From Paenibacillus aquistagni (GTDB taxonomy: Bacteria > Bacillota > Bacilli > Paenibacillales > Paenibacillaceae): a stretch of DNA of 64,000 bases. The stretch covers positions 1-64,000 of the forward strand of contig NZ_FXAZ01000008.1 in the NCBI RefSeq assembly GCF_900177815.1, written 5' to 3'. Below the pieces are notes generated by a model, which ran no database searches, had not been told where the DNA came from, and saw only the letters and a program-made list of their open reading frames with translations. This document shows, piece by piece, positions 52,123-60,944 of the stretch (positions are counted from its first letter, which is position 1; every line of letters starts with the position of its first letter). A program made the position numbers and the translations under genes.

Positions 52123-52233
52123 AATAGCATCCATGTTCTTGATGATGCCGCACGTGTGGAAGAAGGCGTCCAGCGCTTCTATATTTATGATCCATTCGGG
52201 AACCGTTTGGAATTTATGTCACGGAGCCATTAA
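52123..52233 (+). pseudogene. Remnant of a VOC (glyoxalase-like) gene
   Basis: The plus strand reads 36 codons ending GVQRFYIYDPFGNRLEFM and a short tail before TAA. R-F-Y-x-x-D-P-F-G-N-R-L-E-F is the typical last strand of vicinal oxygen chelate proteins. A stop precedes it in frame, and no N-terminal part is visible, so it is a broken relic within the gap between glpP and hrtA. Confidence 0.6.
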
Positions 52234-52245
52234 ACAGGCTTGTTG

Positions 52246-52292
52246 GAAAATAAAAAAGCTGTATGAGCGAGGAGTTCCCTCTTCATACAGCT
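52246..52292 (-). terminator. Terminator after hrtA
   Basis: AGCTGTATGA and TCATACAGCT form a perfect 10-base stem. The minus strand then reads TTTTTTATTTTCC, about 80 bases past the hrtA stop. Confidence 0.82.
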
Positions 52293-52370
52293 AACTAAAA
52301 CGTATCTTTAAACAGCGGTAACGCAGCCTTATTCTCTTTAGAAGGGCTTGCTATCCTTTGCCCTGTCTCC

Positions 52371-53075
52371 TCAATGGACCGGATGCGGCACTTGCTCCGG
52401 ACGCTCAGACAGCATACCGTCTTCGATATAGACCACTCGATCAACAAGGTCCAGCATCCGCTTGTCATGCGTAACCATTACGGCGGCCTTCTGTCTTAGC
52501 TTCACCTCATCGGCAAGCATCTCGACGACATCCCGACCGCGCTCAGAATCCAAGCTCGCCGTTGGCTCATCGGCTAAGATAATCTCCGGATTGTTCATCC
52601 ATGCCCTTGCAATCGCCACCCGCTGACGTTCGCCGCCAGACAAGCTCTCGGGATAATGATCCGCCCGGTGAGCAAGGCCTAATCTTAGCAGCAGCTCGTC
52701 CGCCCGCTTCTCCGCTTCCTTATTATGATTGCCAGCGAGCTCTGCAATCAATAGCAGCTGATCGCGAACCGTCAAATAAGGGATGAGGTTCGCGGATTGA
52801 AAGACAAATCCAATGCGCTGCAAGCGAATTGCATTCAGCTCTTTATCTGACAAGGTGCTGATATCCTGATTGCCAATCACGATTTTTCCACGGGTAGGAG
52901 ACAGCAGCGCTCCTGCAATGGAAAGGAAAGTACTCTTTCCTGCGCCAGAAGGGCCTACTACGGCTACGAATTCTCCAGCTTTCACTTCTAAGGAGACATT
53001 TTTTAATACCTTAACAGTTGTATCGCCGTCACCATATTCCTTCGTAATATTTTCAAGCCATAATTGCGTGCTCAT
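52371..53075 (-). CDS. hrtA: Heme efflux ABC transporter ATPase HrtA
   Basis: Cytoplasmic ATPase of 234 residues, MacB/LolD class. Walker A is GPSGAGKST (near 43), the signature is LSGGERQRVAI, Walker B is IILADEPTASLD, and VMVTHD follows. The true start is ATG 53075, which overlaps the hrtB stop by one base (TAATG) with GGAGGG upstream; longer starts read into hrtB. Together with HrtB and the adjacent HssRS-like pair this matches the heme detoxification system of Staphylococcus aureus. Confidence 0.87.
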   Translation of the reverse strand: MSTQLWLENITKEYGDGDTTVKVLKNVSLEVKAGEFVAVVGPSGAGKSTFLSIAGALLSPTRGKIVIGNQDISTLSDKELNAIRLQRIGFVFQSANLIPYLTVRDQLLLIAELAGNHNKEAEKRADELLLRLGLAHRADHYPESLSGGERQRVAIARAWMNNPEIILADEPTASLDSERGRDVVEMLADEVKLRQKAAVMVTHDKRMLDLVDRVVYIEDGMLSERPEQVPHPVH

Positions 53076-54181
53076 TATGCAGCCCTCCCAATTGCTTCTA
53101 TGGCGTCGATCTTCGCTACTCGATACAGCGACAACAAGGAGCCCAGCAGGGCCACCACCAAGAACAGTGCAGAACATCCCAGCGTCAGCATCGGGCTTAG
53201 ATCAAATGGCATGCTGGCTGGCAGCATATAAGCAACGCCATATGTTAACGCAATACTGATGAACAGACTAACAAGGGAGAGGATCAGCACCTGACCGATG
53301 AGATTGCGAGCAAGATAGGTAGTTTTGGCCCCTATAGCCTTCAGCACGCCAAACTGATTCATCTTCTGAATCGTAATCACATAGAAGAATACGGCGAGCA
53401 CAAAGGCTGCGATTACGAATAGAAACACAATCATCATAAGAAGCGATCCCTGCTCTTCCTTATAACCAGGGATTCCCTGCATAGCGTCCGCCTTCGTGAT
53501 CACTTCAACGCCTTCCAGCTCGGCGCTCACCTTCGCTGCGGTATCGTTGTCCGTATTCATCGCAATAGCCTGAACGAGCGGGCCCACATCGGCACCGCCA
53601 TGCTTCGGCTGAGCCTGCTCCCATGCTTTCAGATTCATAAAGACAACAGGCGAGTGGCTAAATGATTGGCCTTCCGTAAATCCGACAATCGTATACGTAA
53701 GATCAGTCGCTTGATCATGAATCGTATCACCGAGCCTGAAGCCTTCCTCTTTCAGGGATGCATCCGCAACGACTTCTGTCTCCGTGACATCCGTAATCAT
53801 GCTGCCTTCTATAATCTTAGGCGCAAGCATTCCATTCACATCAACAGCAAAGAAGGTGGCATCCGTCTTCTTGGTCTCGCCTTCCTTAGTCAAGGTGCTC
53901 ATACGCACACCTAGTGCAGCCGACTCCGCTTCCCCGACCGCTTGCTGCACCTCATCCAACGCGGACAGCTCCAGTGCTGAGCGTGTCAAGCGATGGTCGG
54001 ATTCCTCCTGAAGCACCAAATGAGTTGCATTCATATGCTTGATCGAAGCCGCATTGTCTGATGCAAGACCGGCGGCAAGGCCAGACACGAACAGCACCAG
54101 CCATGCAATCAGCACCATAATTAATCCTATTAAGCCATAACGAAGCTTGGCATGCTTCATCTCACGCAAGGCTAAAAACAT
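53075..54181 (-). CDS. hrtB: Heme efflux ABC transporter permease HrtB
   Basis: A 368-residue permease of the FtsX/MacB type. One N-terminal helix (YGLIGLIMVLIAWLVLFVSGLAAGL) is followed by a long extracellular domain (about 40-240) and three C-terminal helices, with family stretches VFFYVITIQKMNQFGVLKAIGA and IDAIEAIG. The N-terminal LREMKHAKLRYGLI and the ITIQK stretch agree with my memory of HrtB. It would push excess heme out of the membrane. AAGGAG precedes the ATG. An HssR-like direct repeat lies 57-76 bases upstream of the gene. Confidence 0.87.
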   Translation of the reverse strand: MFLALREMKHAKLRYGLIGLIMVLIAWLVLFVSGLAAGLASDNAASIKHMNATHLVLQEESDHRLTRSALELSALDEVQQAVGEAESAALGVRMSTLTKEGETKKTDATFFAVDVNGMLAPKIIEGSMITDVTETEVVADASLKEEGFRLGDTIHDQATDLTYTIVGFTEGQSFSHSPVVFMNLKAWEQAQPKHGGADVGPLVQAIAMNTDNDTAAKVSAELEGVEVITKADAMQGIPGYKEEQGSLLMMIVFLFVIAAFVLAVFFYVITIQKMNQFGVLKAIGAKTTYLARNLIGQVLILSLVSLFISIALTYGVAYMLPASMPFDLSPMLTLGCSALFLVVALLGSLLSLYRVAKIDAIEAIGRAA

Positions 54182-54237
54182 ATCATCATCTCCTTACTTT
54201 GCCCTAACCATTGTTCATAGGCCAAGTATAGGGATGC

Positions 54238-54257
54238 AATATGAACGGAAAATGAAC
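54238..54257 (-). promoter_or_regulatory. HssR box in the hrtBA promoter
   Basis: On the minus strand GTTCATTTT-CC-GTTCATATT, a two-fold direct repeat with a 2-base spacer. It agrees, with one mismatch, with the published S. aureus HssR site GTTCATATT-N2-GTTCATATT. A possible -10 TATACT lies at 54225-54230, and the corresponding -35 place, 17 bases up, falls inside the box, as expected for an activated promoter. Confidence 0.78.
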
Positions 54258-54263
54258 AATAGA

Positions 54264-55643
54264 TTACAAGCGAGGAAGATGAACAAAAAAGGTTGTGCCT
54301 TCGCCCTGCTTGCTGGCCACCTCAATGCGGCCGTCATGCAGCTCGACAATCTTATGAACGATGGCTAATCCTAAGCCGCTGCTGCCTCCTATCCGGCTGC
54401 GTGATTTATCTCCCTTATAGAAGCGATGGAAGATGTTCGGCAGGTCTTCTTCCGCGATGCCAATGCCCGTATCCCGCACCTCTACTTGAAGCTCTCCCTC
54501 CAGTTGGCGGATCGCCAAGCCAATGGTTCCGCCTTCTTCTGTAAACTTGATGCTGTTTGTAATCAAGTTCACCCACACCTGATGCAGCAGCTTCTTGTCT
54601 CCATATATCAAGGTCGAGGGAAGTTCCATCTCCATCACAATGTCTTTTTCCCGCCAGCTCCATTCCGTCATAAAGACCACCTGCTTGATTTGCTCCGCAA
54701 GATCAAACGTACTCTTCTCGATGACCTCTTCTTCCTTGTCAAGCGAGGCAAGCGTAAGCAGCTGCTTGCTAAGCTGCGACATGCGCCTGGATTCCTCCGC
54801 GATAATACCGAGATATTTCTCCTGCTGCTCTCTTGGAAGCTCCCCAGTCCGCAGCGTCTCAGCAAAGCCTTGAATCGAGGCTAGCGGAGATTGAATCTCG
54901 TGAGAGACGTTCGACACGAACTCCTGACGCATCGCCTCCAGCTGCTCTAAGCCTCTCGCCATCTGGGTGAAGTGGGTCGCAAGCTGCCCGATCTCATCTT
55001 TGCGCTTCACATTCAGCTGAATCCGATACTGTCCTTTTGCAATTCGCTTCGTCGCTTCCGTCAGCTTCCGAATCGGCTTCACTACATAGACAGTGCTGAG
55101 CAGCGCAAAGAGTATGCTTAGAATGAGCGTCATAACCAGAATCTTCGCAAGGAAGACTCGCAGCTCGCCGAACTGCTTTTCAATATCCGGCCGAAGAAAC
55201 AGCGCATGGGGCTCTCCATCAATGACCATAGGCATGCCTATTGAATTATTCAAGGCGTTATCAAAAAAGCCCGTGATGTAAAATTGTGATTCCAGCTCCC
55301 GAATGCCATGATAGACTTCTCCGCCCAGCACCCGTTCAATCACTTCGCCAGAGAGTGTCTGATCGCGGAATGCCCCGCCGTAAGCACTCTCCTTGCCTGC
55401 TGCGTCTACCAAGTATAGCTGATAGCCGAGATCGCCTACATGGTTCAAATAATAATCAAGGCGAACCTCGGGGTTCTCTTCATAAAACGCAACAATATCC
55501 TCGGCCATATGCGTGATCTTCTGATCATTGTAAGGCTTTAAGCTGTATTGATAGTACACATTCGCCAGCAAAAATGAAGTCACGCTGCTCGCCAGCATGA
55601 CCACGATAATCGTAATCGAAATGCGCAGATACAAGGTCTTCAT
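54264..55643 (-). CDS. hssS: Heme-sensing histidine kinase HssS
   Basis: A 459-residue membrane kinase. Helix 1 (about 6-28), an extracellular sensor (30-163) with FYITGFFDN and LFLRPDIEKQF, helix 2 (about 165-188), HAMP, H-box SHEIQSPLAS, N-box LITNSIKFT and G-boxes DTGIGIAEEDLP and SGLGLAIV are visible. Length, the ITGFFDN stretch and the RPDI stretch match S. aureus HssS. Its ATG overlaps the hssR stop by 4 bases (ATGA). It lies just upstream of hrtBA, whose promoter carries the HssR-type repeat. Confidence 0.87.
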   Translation of the reverse strand: MKTLYLRISITIIVVMLASSVTSFLLANVYYQYSLKPYNDQKITHMAEDIVAFYEENPEVRLDYYLNHVGDLGYQLYLVDAAGKESAYGGAFRDQTLSGEVIERVLGGEVYHGIRELESQFYITGFFDNALNNSIGMPMVIDGEPHALFLRPDIEKQFGELRVFLAKILVMTLILSILFALLSTVYVVKPIRKLTEATKRIAKGQYRIQLNVKRKDEIGQLATHFTQMARGLEQLEAMRQEFVSNVSHEIQSPLASIQGFAETLRTGELPREQQEKYLGIIAEESRRMSQLSKQLLTLASLDKEEEVIEKSTFDLAEQIKQVVFMTEWSWREKDIVMEMELPSTLIYGDKKLLHQVWVNLITNSIKFTEEGGTIGLAIRQLEGELQVEVRDTGIGIAEEDLPNIFHRFYKGDKSRSRIGGSSGLGLAIVHKIVELHDGRIEVASKQGEGTTFFVHLPRL

Positions 55644-56317
55644 CGATTCGCTGCCTCCAGCTTGTATCCCACTCCACGAACCGTGCGTATCGTGAAGTCG
55701 TCCGCACTATTGGCAAATCGTTCGCGAAGCCGTTTAATATGAACATCTATGGTGCGCTCGTCACCGTCAAAGTCCGCCCCCCAGATCAGCTGAATCAGCT
55801 CGTCCCGCGAGAAGATGCGATCGGGATAGCTGGCAAGCGTGAACAGCAGCTCGAATTCCTTCATCGGAAGCAGCAGCAGCTTCCCTTGGGTATGCACCTC
55901 ATAGCTGCTGCGGTCAAGCGTCGTGCCGTTCAGCTTTATCTTATCCGCGCTTACCTGCTGATAGCGTCTAAGCAGCGCCTTAATGCGGAACAACAGTTCT
56001 TTTGGCTCAAAGGGCTTCGTCAGATAGTCATCCGTTCCAACGGCAAAGCCTCGTTCCTTGTCTGCTAATTGATCCTTCGCCGTCAGTAAAATGACGGGAA
56101 TATCGTAGTAGCTCCGAATCTCTTCCACGAGCTGATAGCCGTCCTTGTTCGGCATCATGACATCAATGACCGCGAGATTAATGGAATGCTCCTCCAGCAC
56201 CCGTGAGGCCTCCACGCCATCCGCCGCCTCATGAAGCGCGTACCCCTCCTGCTGAAGGCTGTAGCGAAGCAGTTCTCGTATATGCGCGTCATCATCTGCT
56301 ATTAATAGGTGAATCAT
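55640..56317 (-). CDS. hssR: Heme response regulator HssR
   Basis: A 225-residue OmpR-type regulator. The receiver has the acidic pair in IADDD, phospho-acceptor Asp in VIDVMMPNKDGY (near 52) and Lys in TKPFEPKEL. The DNA-binding winged helix reads RDELIQLIWGADFDGDERTIDVHIKR-like and ends TVRGVGYKLE. Length equals that of S. aureus HssR as remembered. It is first in an hssR-hssS pair and is predicted to activate hrtBA through the direct repeat at 54238-54257. Confidence 0.87.
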   Translation of the reverse strand: MIHLLIADDDAHIRELLRYSLQQEGYALHEAADGVEASRVLEEHSINLAVIDVMMPNKDGYQLVEEIRSYYDIPVILLTAKDQLADKERGFAVGTDDYLTKPFEPKELLFRIKALLRRYQQVSADKIKLNGTTLDRSSYEVHTQGKLLLLPMKEFELLFTLASYPDRIFSRDELIQLIWGADFDGDERTIDVHIKRLRERFANSADDFTIRTVRGVGYKLEAANR

Positions 56318-56419
56318 GGCCGTACTCCCTCACTTTAGTTTCTTTGCCATCTATCCTACACGAACTTGTCACGATTTGCGAATAAGAGGAACATGCGGCA
56401 GGTAATAGACTTGCAGCAC

Positions 56420-56474
56420 AAAAAACCGCTTCGAAATCAACACAATGACCATTCATCATGTATTCGGAGCGGTT
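56420..56474 (-). terminator. Terminator after the FMN reductase gene
   Basis: On the minus strand AACCGCTCCGAA pairs with TTCGAAGCGGTT (one mismatch) around a 30-base loop, followed by six T. It lies about 100 bases past the reductase stop and before the hssR start. Confidence 0.75.
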
Positions 56475-56571
56475 CATATTTAACGATGATGACAAAATGA
56501 TAATGAAACATTCAGCATAACAGAATCAATCGACACAATGATAAAGCGCATGTAGACCTATATGTCAGATC

Positions 56572-57096
56572 TCAGAGGACCCGATGAAGCTGCTCGCAAG
56601 CCCGCTGCAGGCGTTCAGCCAGCTCCTCAGACAAGCTGAATCCTCCACCTTCTTGCTTCTCGACCCATAGGTCGACAGCGTATACTCCCTGCAGGATATG
56701 CGTAGCTCCGAGCGAGGACAACACCGGCTTCAGCGCATAGTCGATAGATAAGAGGTGTGCGAGGCTGCCGCCAATAAACAGTGGAAGCATCACCTTGTTC
56801 TCCAGTCCTTTTTGCGGAATGAGATCCAAAAAGGTCTTCAGCACCCCTGTATACGCTGATTTATATACAGGACTTGCGATGACGACAGCATCGGCTGCTG
56901 CCACGACCTGCAGTGCTTCCTTGATCGCTGTGCTGTTCCAATTCGCCCGAATCAAATCCTCAGCCGGCAGTTCCGCTACTTCAATCCATTCCACAGCATG
57001 GCCAAGCTCCTTCAAATGGTTCGATACAACTTCCATTAATCCATACAAGCGAGATCCTGTATTGGAGCTGCCCGATATCATAACGATGTTCGACAT
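56572..57096 (-). CDS. NADPH-dependent FMN reductase, SsuE-like
   Basis: A 174-residue flavodoxin-fold reductase that reduces FMN with NAD(P)H. The phosphate-binding loop reads ISGSSNTGSRL at the N-terminus, and SPVYKSAYTGVLKTFLDLIPQKGL (near 75-98) is the FMN/dimer region shared with SsuE. AGGAGG lies 8 bases before the ATG. It is divergent from an AraC-type regulator, with a palindrome ATGGTACCAT in the shared gap. No sulfonate or sulfur gene is next to it, so its partner monooxygenase is unknown. Confidence 0.8.
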   Translation of the reverse strand: MSNIVMISGSSNTGSRLYGLMEVVSNHLKELGHAVEWIEVAELPAEDLIRANWNSTAIKEALQVVAAADAVVIASPVYKSAYTGVLKTFLDLIPQKGLENKVMLPLFIGGSLAHLLSIDYALKPVLSSLGATHILQGVYAVDLWVEKQEGGGFSLSEELAERLQRACEQLHRVL

Positions 57097-57140
57097 CGCC
57101 TCCGCCTCCTGAATCTTTAAATTTGATATACCTGCTTATG

Positions 57141-57150
57141 ATGGTACCAT
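57141..57150. promoter_or_regulatory. Palindrome in the divergent promoter region
   Basis: ATGGTACCAT is a perfect 10-base palindrome in the 100-base gap between the FMN reductase and AraC-type genes. It may be an operator for a shared regulator; this rests on position alone. Confidence 0.3.
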
Positions 57151-57198
57151 AATTCAGCTGATTTGGTGTGGAAAGTTATGTGAATGCGAGGTATAGTG

Positions 57199-58035
57199 AT
57201 GGACAGCAGTCCCTTCTTCGAAAGGGGGAAGATCGGAGGTAGAATGGCCTTGCTTGAAACGATTCGGAGCTTCATCGGAACCCATGACCAAGACTGGGAG
57301 GATGATCAGCTATGGACCCATCACGAATTGGAAATTACGATGATCTTGGAGGGCAGCGGACGGTTCCGGCTTGCGAATACGGAACAAAGCGTCGAAGCCG
57401 GTCACGTCGTGCTCATCCCCGCTAACGTTCCGCATTCCTTCCATGCGGTAACGCCGATTCGATTCGGCGTGCTGCTGATTGATAAGATGCCAGCGCATAT
57501 TCAGTCGCTATTCTACAGCATGATTCAGGGCGGCGAGCCAAGAATCATCGCCTTATCCCGCATCGATCGCGATCATTATGAGCGTCTGTTCCGCGAGTGG
57601 CTTCGCATACGTTATGCAAGGCTCAAGTACCCAGAGCGCAATTATCAAGCATGGGTAGAGATTCTGCTGCTGTTTTTGCAGGAGCATTGCTATGATGATC
57701 ATCAGGCCTTGTCGATGTCGACGGTCGGCGATTATATTCGCGAGCATCTTGAAGCCTGCATTCCGATCTCGGAGCTCGCGCTCATGGCCGGTCTCACGGA
57801 GGAAGGCTTTCGCAAAAAATTCACCAAAGTATATGGCATGACGCCGAAGCAGTATCAGCAAATGTGCCGATTAAGTGAAGCAAAATGGCTCCTATCCAGC
57901 TCGGATAAGGACATTCAGACGATCGCCAATCTGATCGGCTTTGAACAGCTGCATTCTTTTTCCCTATGGTTCAAAAAGCTTGAGGGGTGCCCGCCTTCCG
58001 AGTGGAGAGCAAGCCAGCGGCTATATCATCATTAG
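57199..58035 (+). CDS. AraC-family regulator with cupin sensor
   Basis: A 278-residue soluble regulator. The N-terminal cupin-like ligand domain (about 25-130) has HHELEITMILEGSGRFRL and GHVVLIPANVPHSF. The C-terminal AraC domain has two helix-turn-helices (ISELALMAGLTEEGFRKKF and IQTIANLIGFEQLHSFSLWF). ATG 57199 follows GAGG at 7 bases; ATG 57184 also exists but lacks a site. It lies 167 bases before a co-directed PhyH-type dioxygenase gene, which it may regulate. Sugar or organic acid effectors are usual for this type. Confidence 0.83.
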   Translation: MDSSPFFERGKIGGRMALLETIRSFIGTHDQDWEDDQLWTHHELEITMILEGSGRFRLANTEQSVEAGHVVLIPANVPHSFHAVTPIRFGVLLIDKMPAHIQSLFYSMIQGGEPRIIALSRIDRDHYERLFREWLRIRYARLKYPERNYQAWVEILLLFLQEHCYDDHQALSMSTVGDYIREHLEACIPISELALMAGLTEEGFRKKFTKVYGMTPKQYQQMCRLSEAKWLLSSSDKDIQTIANLIGFEQLHSFSLWFKKLEGCPPSEWRASQRLYHH

Positions 58036-58202
58036 CCATTCATGCTCTTAGCGCTTCAACTATTTATGGTATCGCTTCCTATTCTTGCGGCTGTTCGCTT
58101 TTGCGTAAATCCCGTATGGTTTTGACTAACGACTTCCGCTTGCTCTTCTCTTATGCTTGGGATAAGAACATCTTATCCAATACGTATTAGGGGGAAATAC
58201 GA

Positions 58203-59102
58203 ATGACGAAGGTTATGATGGGATCACGGGAGCTGGAGCTTGACAGCCGCTACTTAACGGAGCTTAGAAGTGCTAATGATATTCTGGATGACACGCAAGC
58301 CTTGCAAGCCAGATTGCAAGAAGACGGATATTTATTCATTCGCGGCTTCCACAATCGGGATGAGGTGCTGCAAGCACGCGCACAATTTTTGCAGAAGCTG
58401 CATGCGATGGGGAGACTGGACCCTGACGCACCGATTGAGGAGGGCAAGATCGCAGCTGATAATAAAAGCGCAATGTGGGGTGGAGGCACCGAGCAGTTGA
58501 TGCCTGATTTCCCTCAATTTCTTGACATTGTTAATCATCCAAGAGTGATGAGCTTCTTCGACCGCTTGCTTGGCGGCAAGGCCATGACATATGACTTCAA
58601 ATGGCCTCGCGCTATTGGACATGGCGGCAACACGGGGGCTCATTACGATGTTGTGTATATGGGAAGAGGCACAAAGAAGGTATACACCATGTGGACACCC
58701 TTCGATGATGTGCCGCTAGAAAAAGGCACTCTCGCCATGCTGCTTGGCTCCCAGCATTATGACAAGATCAAAGGCACCTACGGTGAAATGGATGTGGACC
58801 GAGATCATGTCGCTACAGGCTGGTTCTCTGAGGACCCGATCGAGATCGTAGATACGTATGGCGGCCAATGGGCAACATCCGCTTTCGAGGCCGGGGATGT
58901 CATCATCTTCGGCATGTACATGATGCATGCCTCCTTGAACAATTCAACCAATCGGTATCGGATCAGCTCGGATACCAGATATCAGCTCGCCTCCGAGCCT
59001 GTGGATGAGCGCTGGGTCGGCCGCAAGCCAAAAGGACACTACGCCTGGGGATCACAGCCGATGAAGTCTGTTGCTGAAGCCCGCAAGGAATGGGGCGTGT
59101 AA
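58203..59102 (+). CDS. Phytanoyl-CoA dioxygenase (PhyH) family protein
   Basis: A 299-residue Fe(II)/2-oxoglutarate-dependent oxygenase. The jelly-roll core holds the metal-binding HxD in GAHYDVVYMG (near 147-149), the second His in MMHASLNNSTNRYRIS (near 240) and the Arg that binds 2-oxoglutarate in the same stretch (RYRISSD). The N-terminal QEDGYLFIRGF is typical of the family. GGGGAAA precedes the ATG. It lies downstream of an AraC regulator and before a terminator. Substrates of bacterial PhyH proteins vary widely, so none is assigned. Confidence 0.82.
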   Translation: MTKVMMGSRELELDSRYLTELRSANDILDDTQALQARLQEDGYLFIRGFHNRDEVLQARAQFLQKLHAMGRLDPDAPIEEGKIAADNKSAMWGGGTEQLMPDFPQFLDIVNHPRVMSFFDRLLGGKAMTYDFKWPRAIGHGGNTGAHYDVVYMGRGTKKVYTMWTPFDDVPLEKGTLAMLLGSQHYDKIKGTYGEMDVDRDHVATGWFSEDPIEIVDTYGGQWATSAFEAGDVIIFGMYMMHASLNNSTNRYRISSDTRYQLASEPVDERWVGRKPKGHYAWGSQPMKSVAEARKEWGV

Positions 59103-59127
59103 GCTTACAAATATGCGTCATAAAAAC

Positions 59128-59166
59128 AGGCCATCCACAATGAAACGAGTGGATGGCCTGCTTTTC
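59128..59166 (+). terminator. Terminator after the PhyH gene
   Basis: CAGGCCATCCAC and GTGGATGGCCTG form a perfect 12-base stem with a 10-base loop, followed by CTTTT, about 25 bases after the stop. Confidence 0.85.
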
Positions 59167-59312
59167 GTGATAATCATTTTACCAGTCTACATCCCATTCT
59201 TTTTCCTGCATAATGGGATCACCCTGCTGTTCAAACCTTTTAGCAAAATATAGGATTCATATTTATTCAAGTGAAGTCAAGTCTTGTGACTAATGAGTCA
59301 TTCCTTCAACCC

Positions 59313-60335
59313 TTAAAGCACGCTTCCTCCGTACAAGAAGCGATGCTCCCAATGCTTGCCCTTGATATTATCGATGCGAACCCCGCCGGATTCCTTCGAA
59401 TAAGTGTGAAGAATTTGATTATTGCCGAGATAGATGGCGACATGAGTAATTCGCTGCTTGTCCTTGTTGACTCCAGAATAGCTCGATGCGCTTGTCCCTT
59501 TATACGACATAAAGAACATGAGATCACCGCGCTTCAAAGAGCTGATGCTCTTTTTAACGGTTGAGTTCGCTTTGATCCATTCGCCCTGCTTGCGTGAATC
59601 GGAGCCGACTATTATGCCTGTTGCTTCCTTATATGCTTGTCTTACGAAGTCAGAGCAGTCAAACGTCTTCGTGGAATTGCGATTTGATCCATACTCATAT
59701 GGCGTACCCAAATACTTCATCCCTGTGCTGATCACCTTCTCAACCGATGCATTTGTAGAAGGGGTGCTTGGCTCAGAAGGATTAGTCGTACTTGTCCCGC
59801 CAAGCTTCAGATACTTGCTGCTTGAGCTCATGTAGCCAACCTGACCGTTGCCATCCCATACTTGAACCCAGTTGCTGTTAACCTTTTTCAACACGGCAAC
59901 TTCCTGTCCCGCCTGAAGCTTCTTAATGATTCCATTCGAGGTGGATGGGCCAGTTCTCAAGTTAACACGAGATACAACAACTCCAGACTGCGGTGTCCCT
60001 GTAATCTCAGAATACGTGATGGAGGTGCTCATGTAGCCGATATTGCCTTTGCTGTCCTGAACATGATACCAACTAGAACTCTCTTTTCCTAGAATAATGA
60101 GCTCCTCGCCCTTTGGCAGATTGCGGATCACCTTCGTGGAAGTAGATGGGCCCACTCGAAGATTGACAGTTGATTTCGTCTTCGCAAGCTTGGCACCTGC
60201 CGCCGATTTCGTAGAAGCACTATATGTACTTATGGATTGATTTTGAACGTTTTGATCAGCCGCTGCGCCAACCGTTGCTCCGAATGTTTGGAGCATCATC
60301 GTGCTCATTAACAAACCTAGTAATACTTTTTTCAT
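59313..60335 (-). CDS. Secreted SH3-SH3-NlpC/P60 peptidoglycan hydrolase
   Basis: A 340-residue exported wall hydrolase. A signal peptide (cleavage near residue 25 at VGAAA) is followed by two bacterial SH3 domains (about 52-110 and 118-178, each with VNLRxGPST) that bind wall, a Thr/Ser/Pro linker, and an NlpC/P60 endopeptidase domain (about 200-340). The catalytic Cys is in FDCSDFV, with His residues in ITHVAIYLG and LHTYS. It should cut D-Glu to diaminopimelate bonds in stem peptides. AAGGAGG lies about 7 bases before the ATG. The leader upstream has a terminator-like hairpin and a tiny open frame, so expression may be attenuated. Confidence 0.9.
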   Translation of the reverse strand: MKKVLLGLLMSTMMLQTFGATVGAAADQNVQNQSISTYSASTKSAAGAKLAKTKSTVNLRVGPSTSTKVIRNLPKGEELIILGKESSSWYHVQDSKGNIGYMSTSITYSEITGTPQSGVVVSRVNLRTGPSTSNGIIKKLQAGQEVAVLKKVNSNWVQVWDGNGQVGYMSSSSKYLKLGGTSTTNPSEPSTPSTNASVEKVISTGMKYLGTPYEYGSNRNSTKTFDCSDFVRQAYKEATGIIVGSDSRKQGEWIKANSTVKKSISSLKRGDLMFFMSYKGTSASSYSGVNKDKQRITHVAIYLGNNQILHTYSKESGGVRIDNIKGKHWEHRFLYGGSVL

Positions 60336-60519
60336 GTTGTGTCCTCCTTAGATGTCCGCTGCAACACACCTTTGCGTACGTCGGCAACGATGAAATCTTA
60401 TTCATAGATTTGTAAGTAATATTCAATTTTTCAAGGTACAGGATAAAAACTAAATCAAATTCCATTTACGCTATTAACTATATCAGCTATAAAAACCGGG
60501 AACATCGGACTATGTGCTT

Positions 60520-60568
60520 AAAAATGACGATTTTGTAACCTTTGAGTTTAGGACGATCGTCATTTTTT
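60520..60568 (-). promoter_or_regulatory. Terminator-like hairpin in the nlpC/P60 leader region
   Basis: AAAAATGACGAT and ATCGTCATTTTTT form a perfect 12-base stem with T-runs on both strands, 185 bases upstream of the hydrolase start. On the minus strand a 17-codon frame (60563 down to 60510, MTIVLNSKVTKSSFLST) with AGGAG upstream runs through the hairpin. The rest of this 610-base gap is AT-rich and holds only the terminator at 60850-60888. Confidence 0.5.
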
Positions 60569-60849
60569 CTCCTAGTATCCGTAATATATTTGTATTAACT
60601 GGGATGCAATCCATACTTATACTCACATAACTGTAAAACAGGTCATTTTCCTCCTAAATATTAGTCCATAGATTCATAGGTATATATACTCACTCATTCA
60701 TAAATGCTATAGACTTGAAGATGGAATTACATCATTTCACCCCCCATCTAGCATAAGTGATATACGATTTACTTGTTTTTTATATATAAAAGGCATGCAT
60801 TACAACTCCAACATTTATACAACTTTTATACATCACTCGCATATAGGAA

Positions 60850-60888
60850 TTAAAAACAAACAGCCCCTCTTCACACGGAAGAAGGGGC
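60850..60888 (-). terminator. Terminator after the GH31 gene
   Basis: On the minus strand GCCCCTTCTT and AAGAGGGGC pair with one bulge around a short loop, followed by TGTTTGTTTTTAA, about 57 bases after the GH31 stop. Confidence 0.82.
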
Positions 60889-60944
60889 CTTAATCTGCAA
60901 CTATCGTTTCTTGAGGTTAGAAAGACTGGATAAACATAAGATCA

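Noticed and set aside
56472-56480. A single GTTCATATT resembling half an HssR box near hssR
   Set aside because: It is a single copy on the plus strand and partly belongs to the terminator stem of the FMN reductase gene; no second repeat lies at the right spacing.
60336-60850. A c-di-AMP (ydaO-type) riboswitch before the NlpC/P60 gene
   Set aside because: Such switches often precede wall hydrolases in this group, but I could not find the conserved core sequences in the leader.
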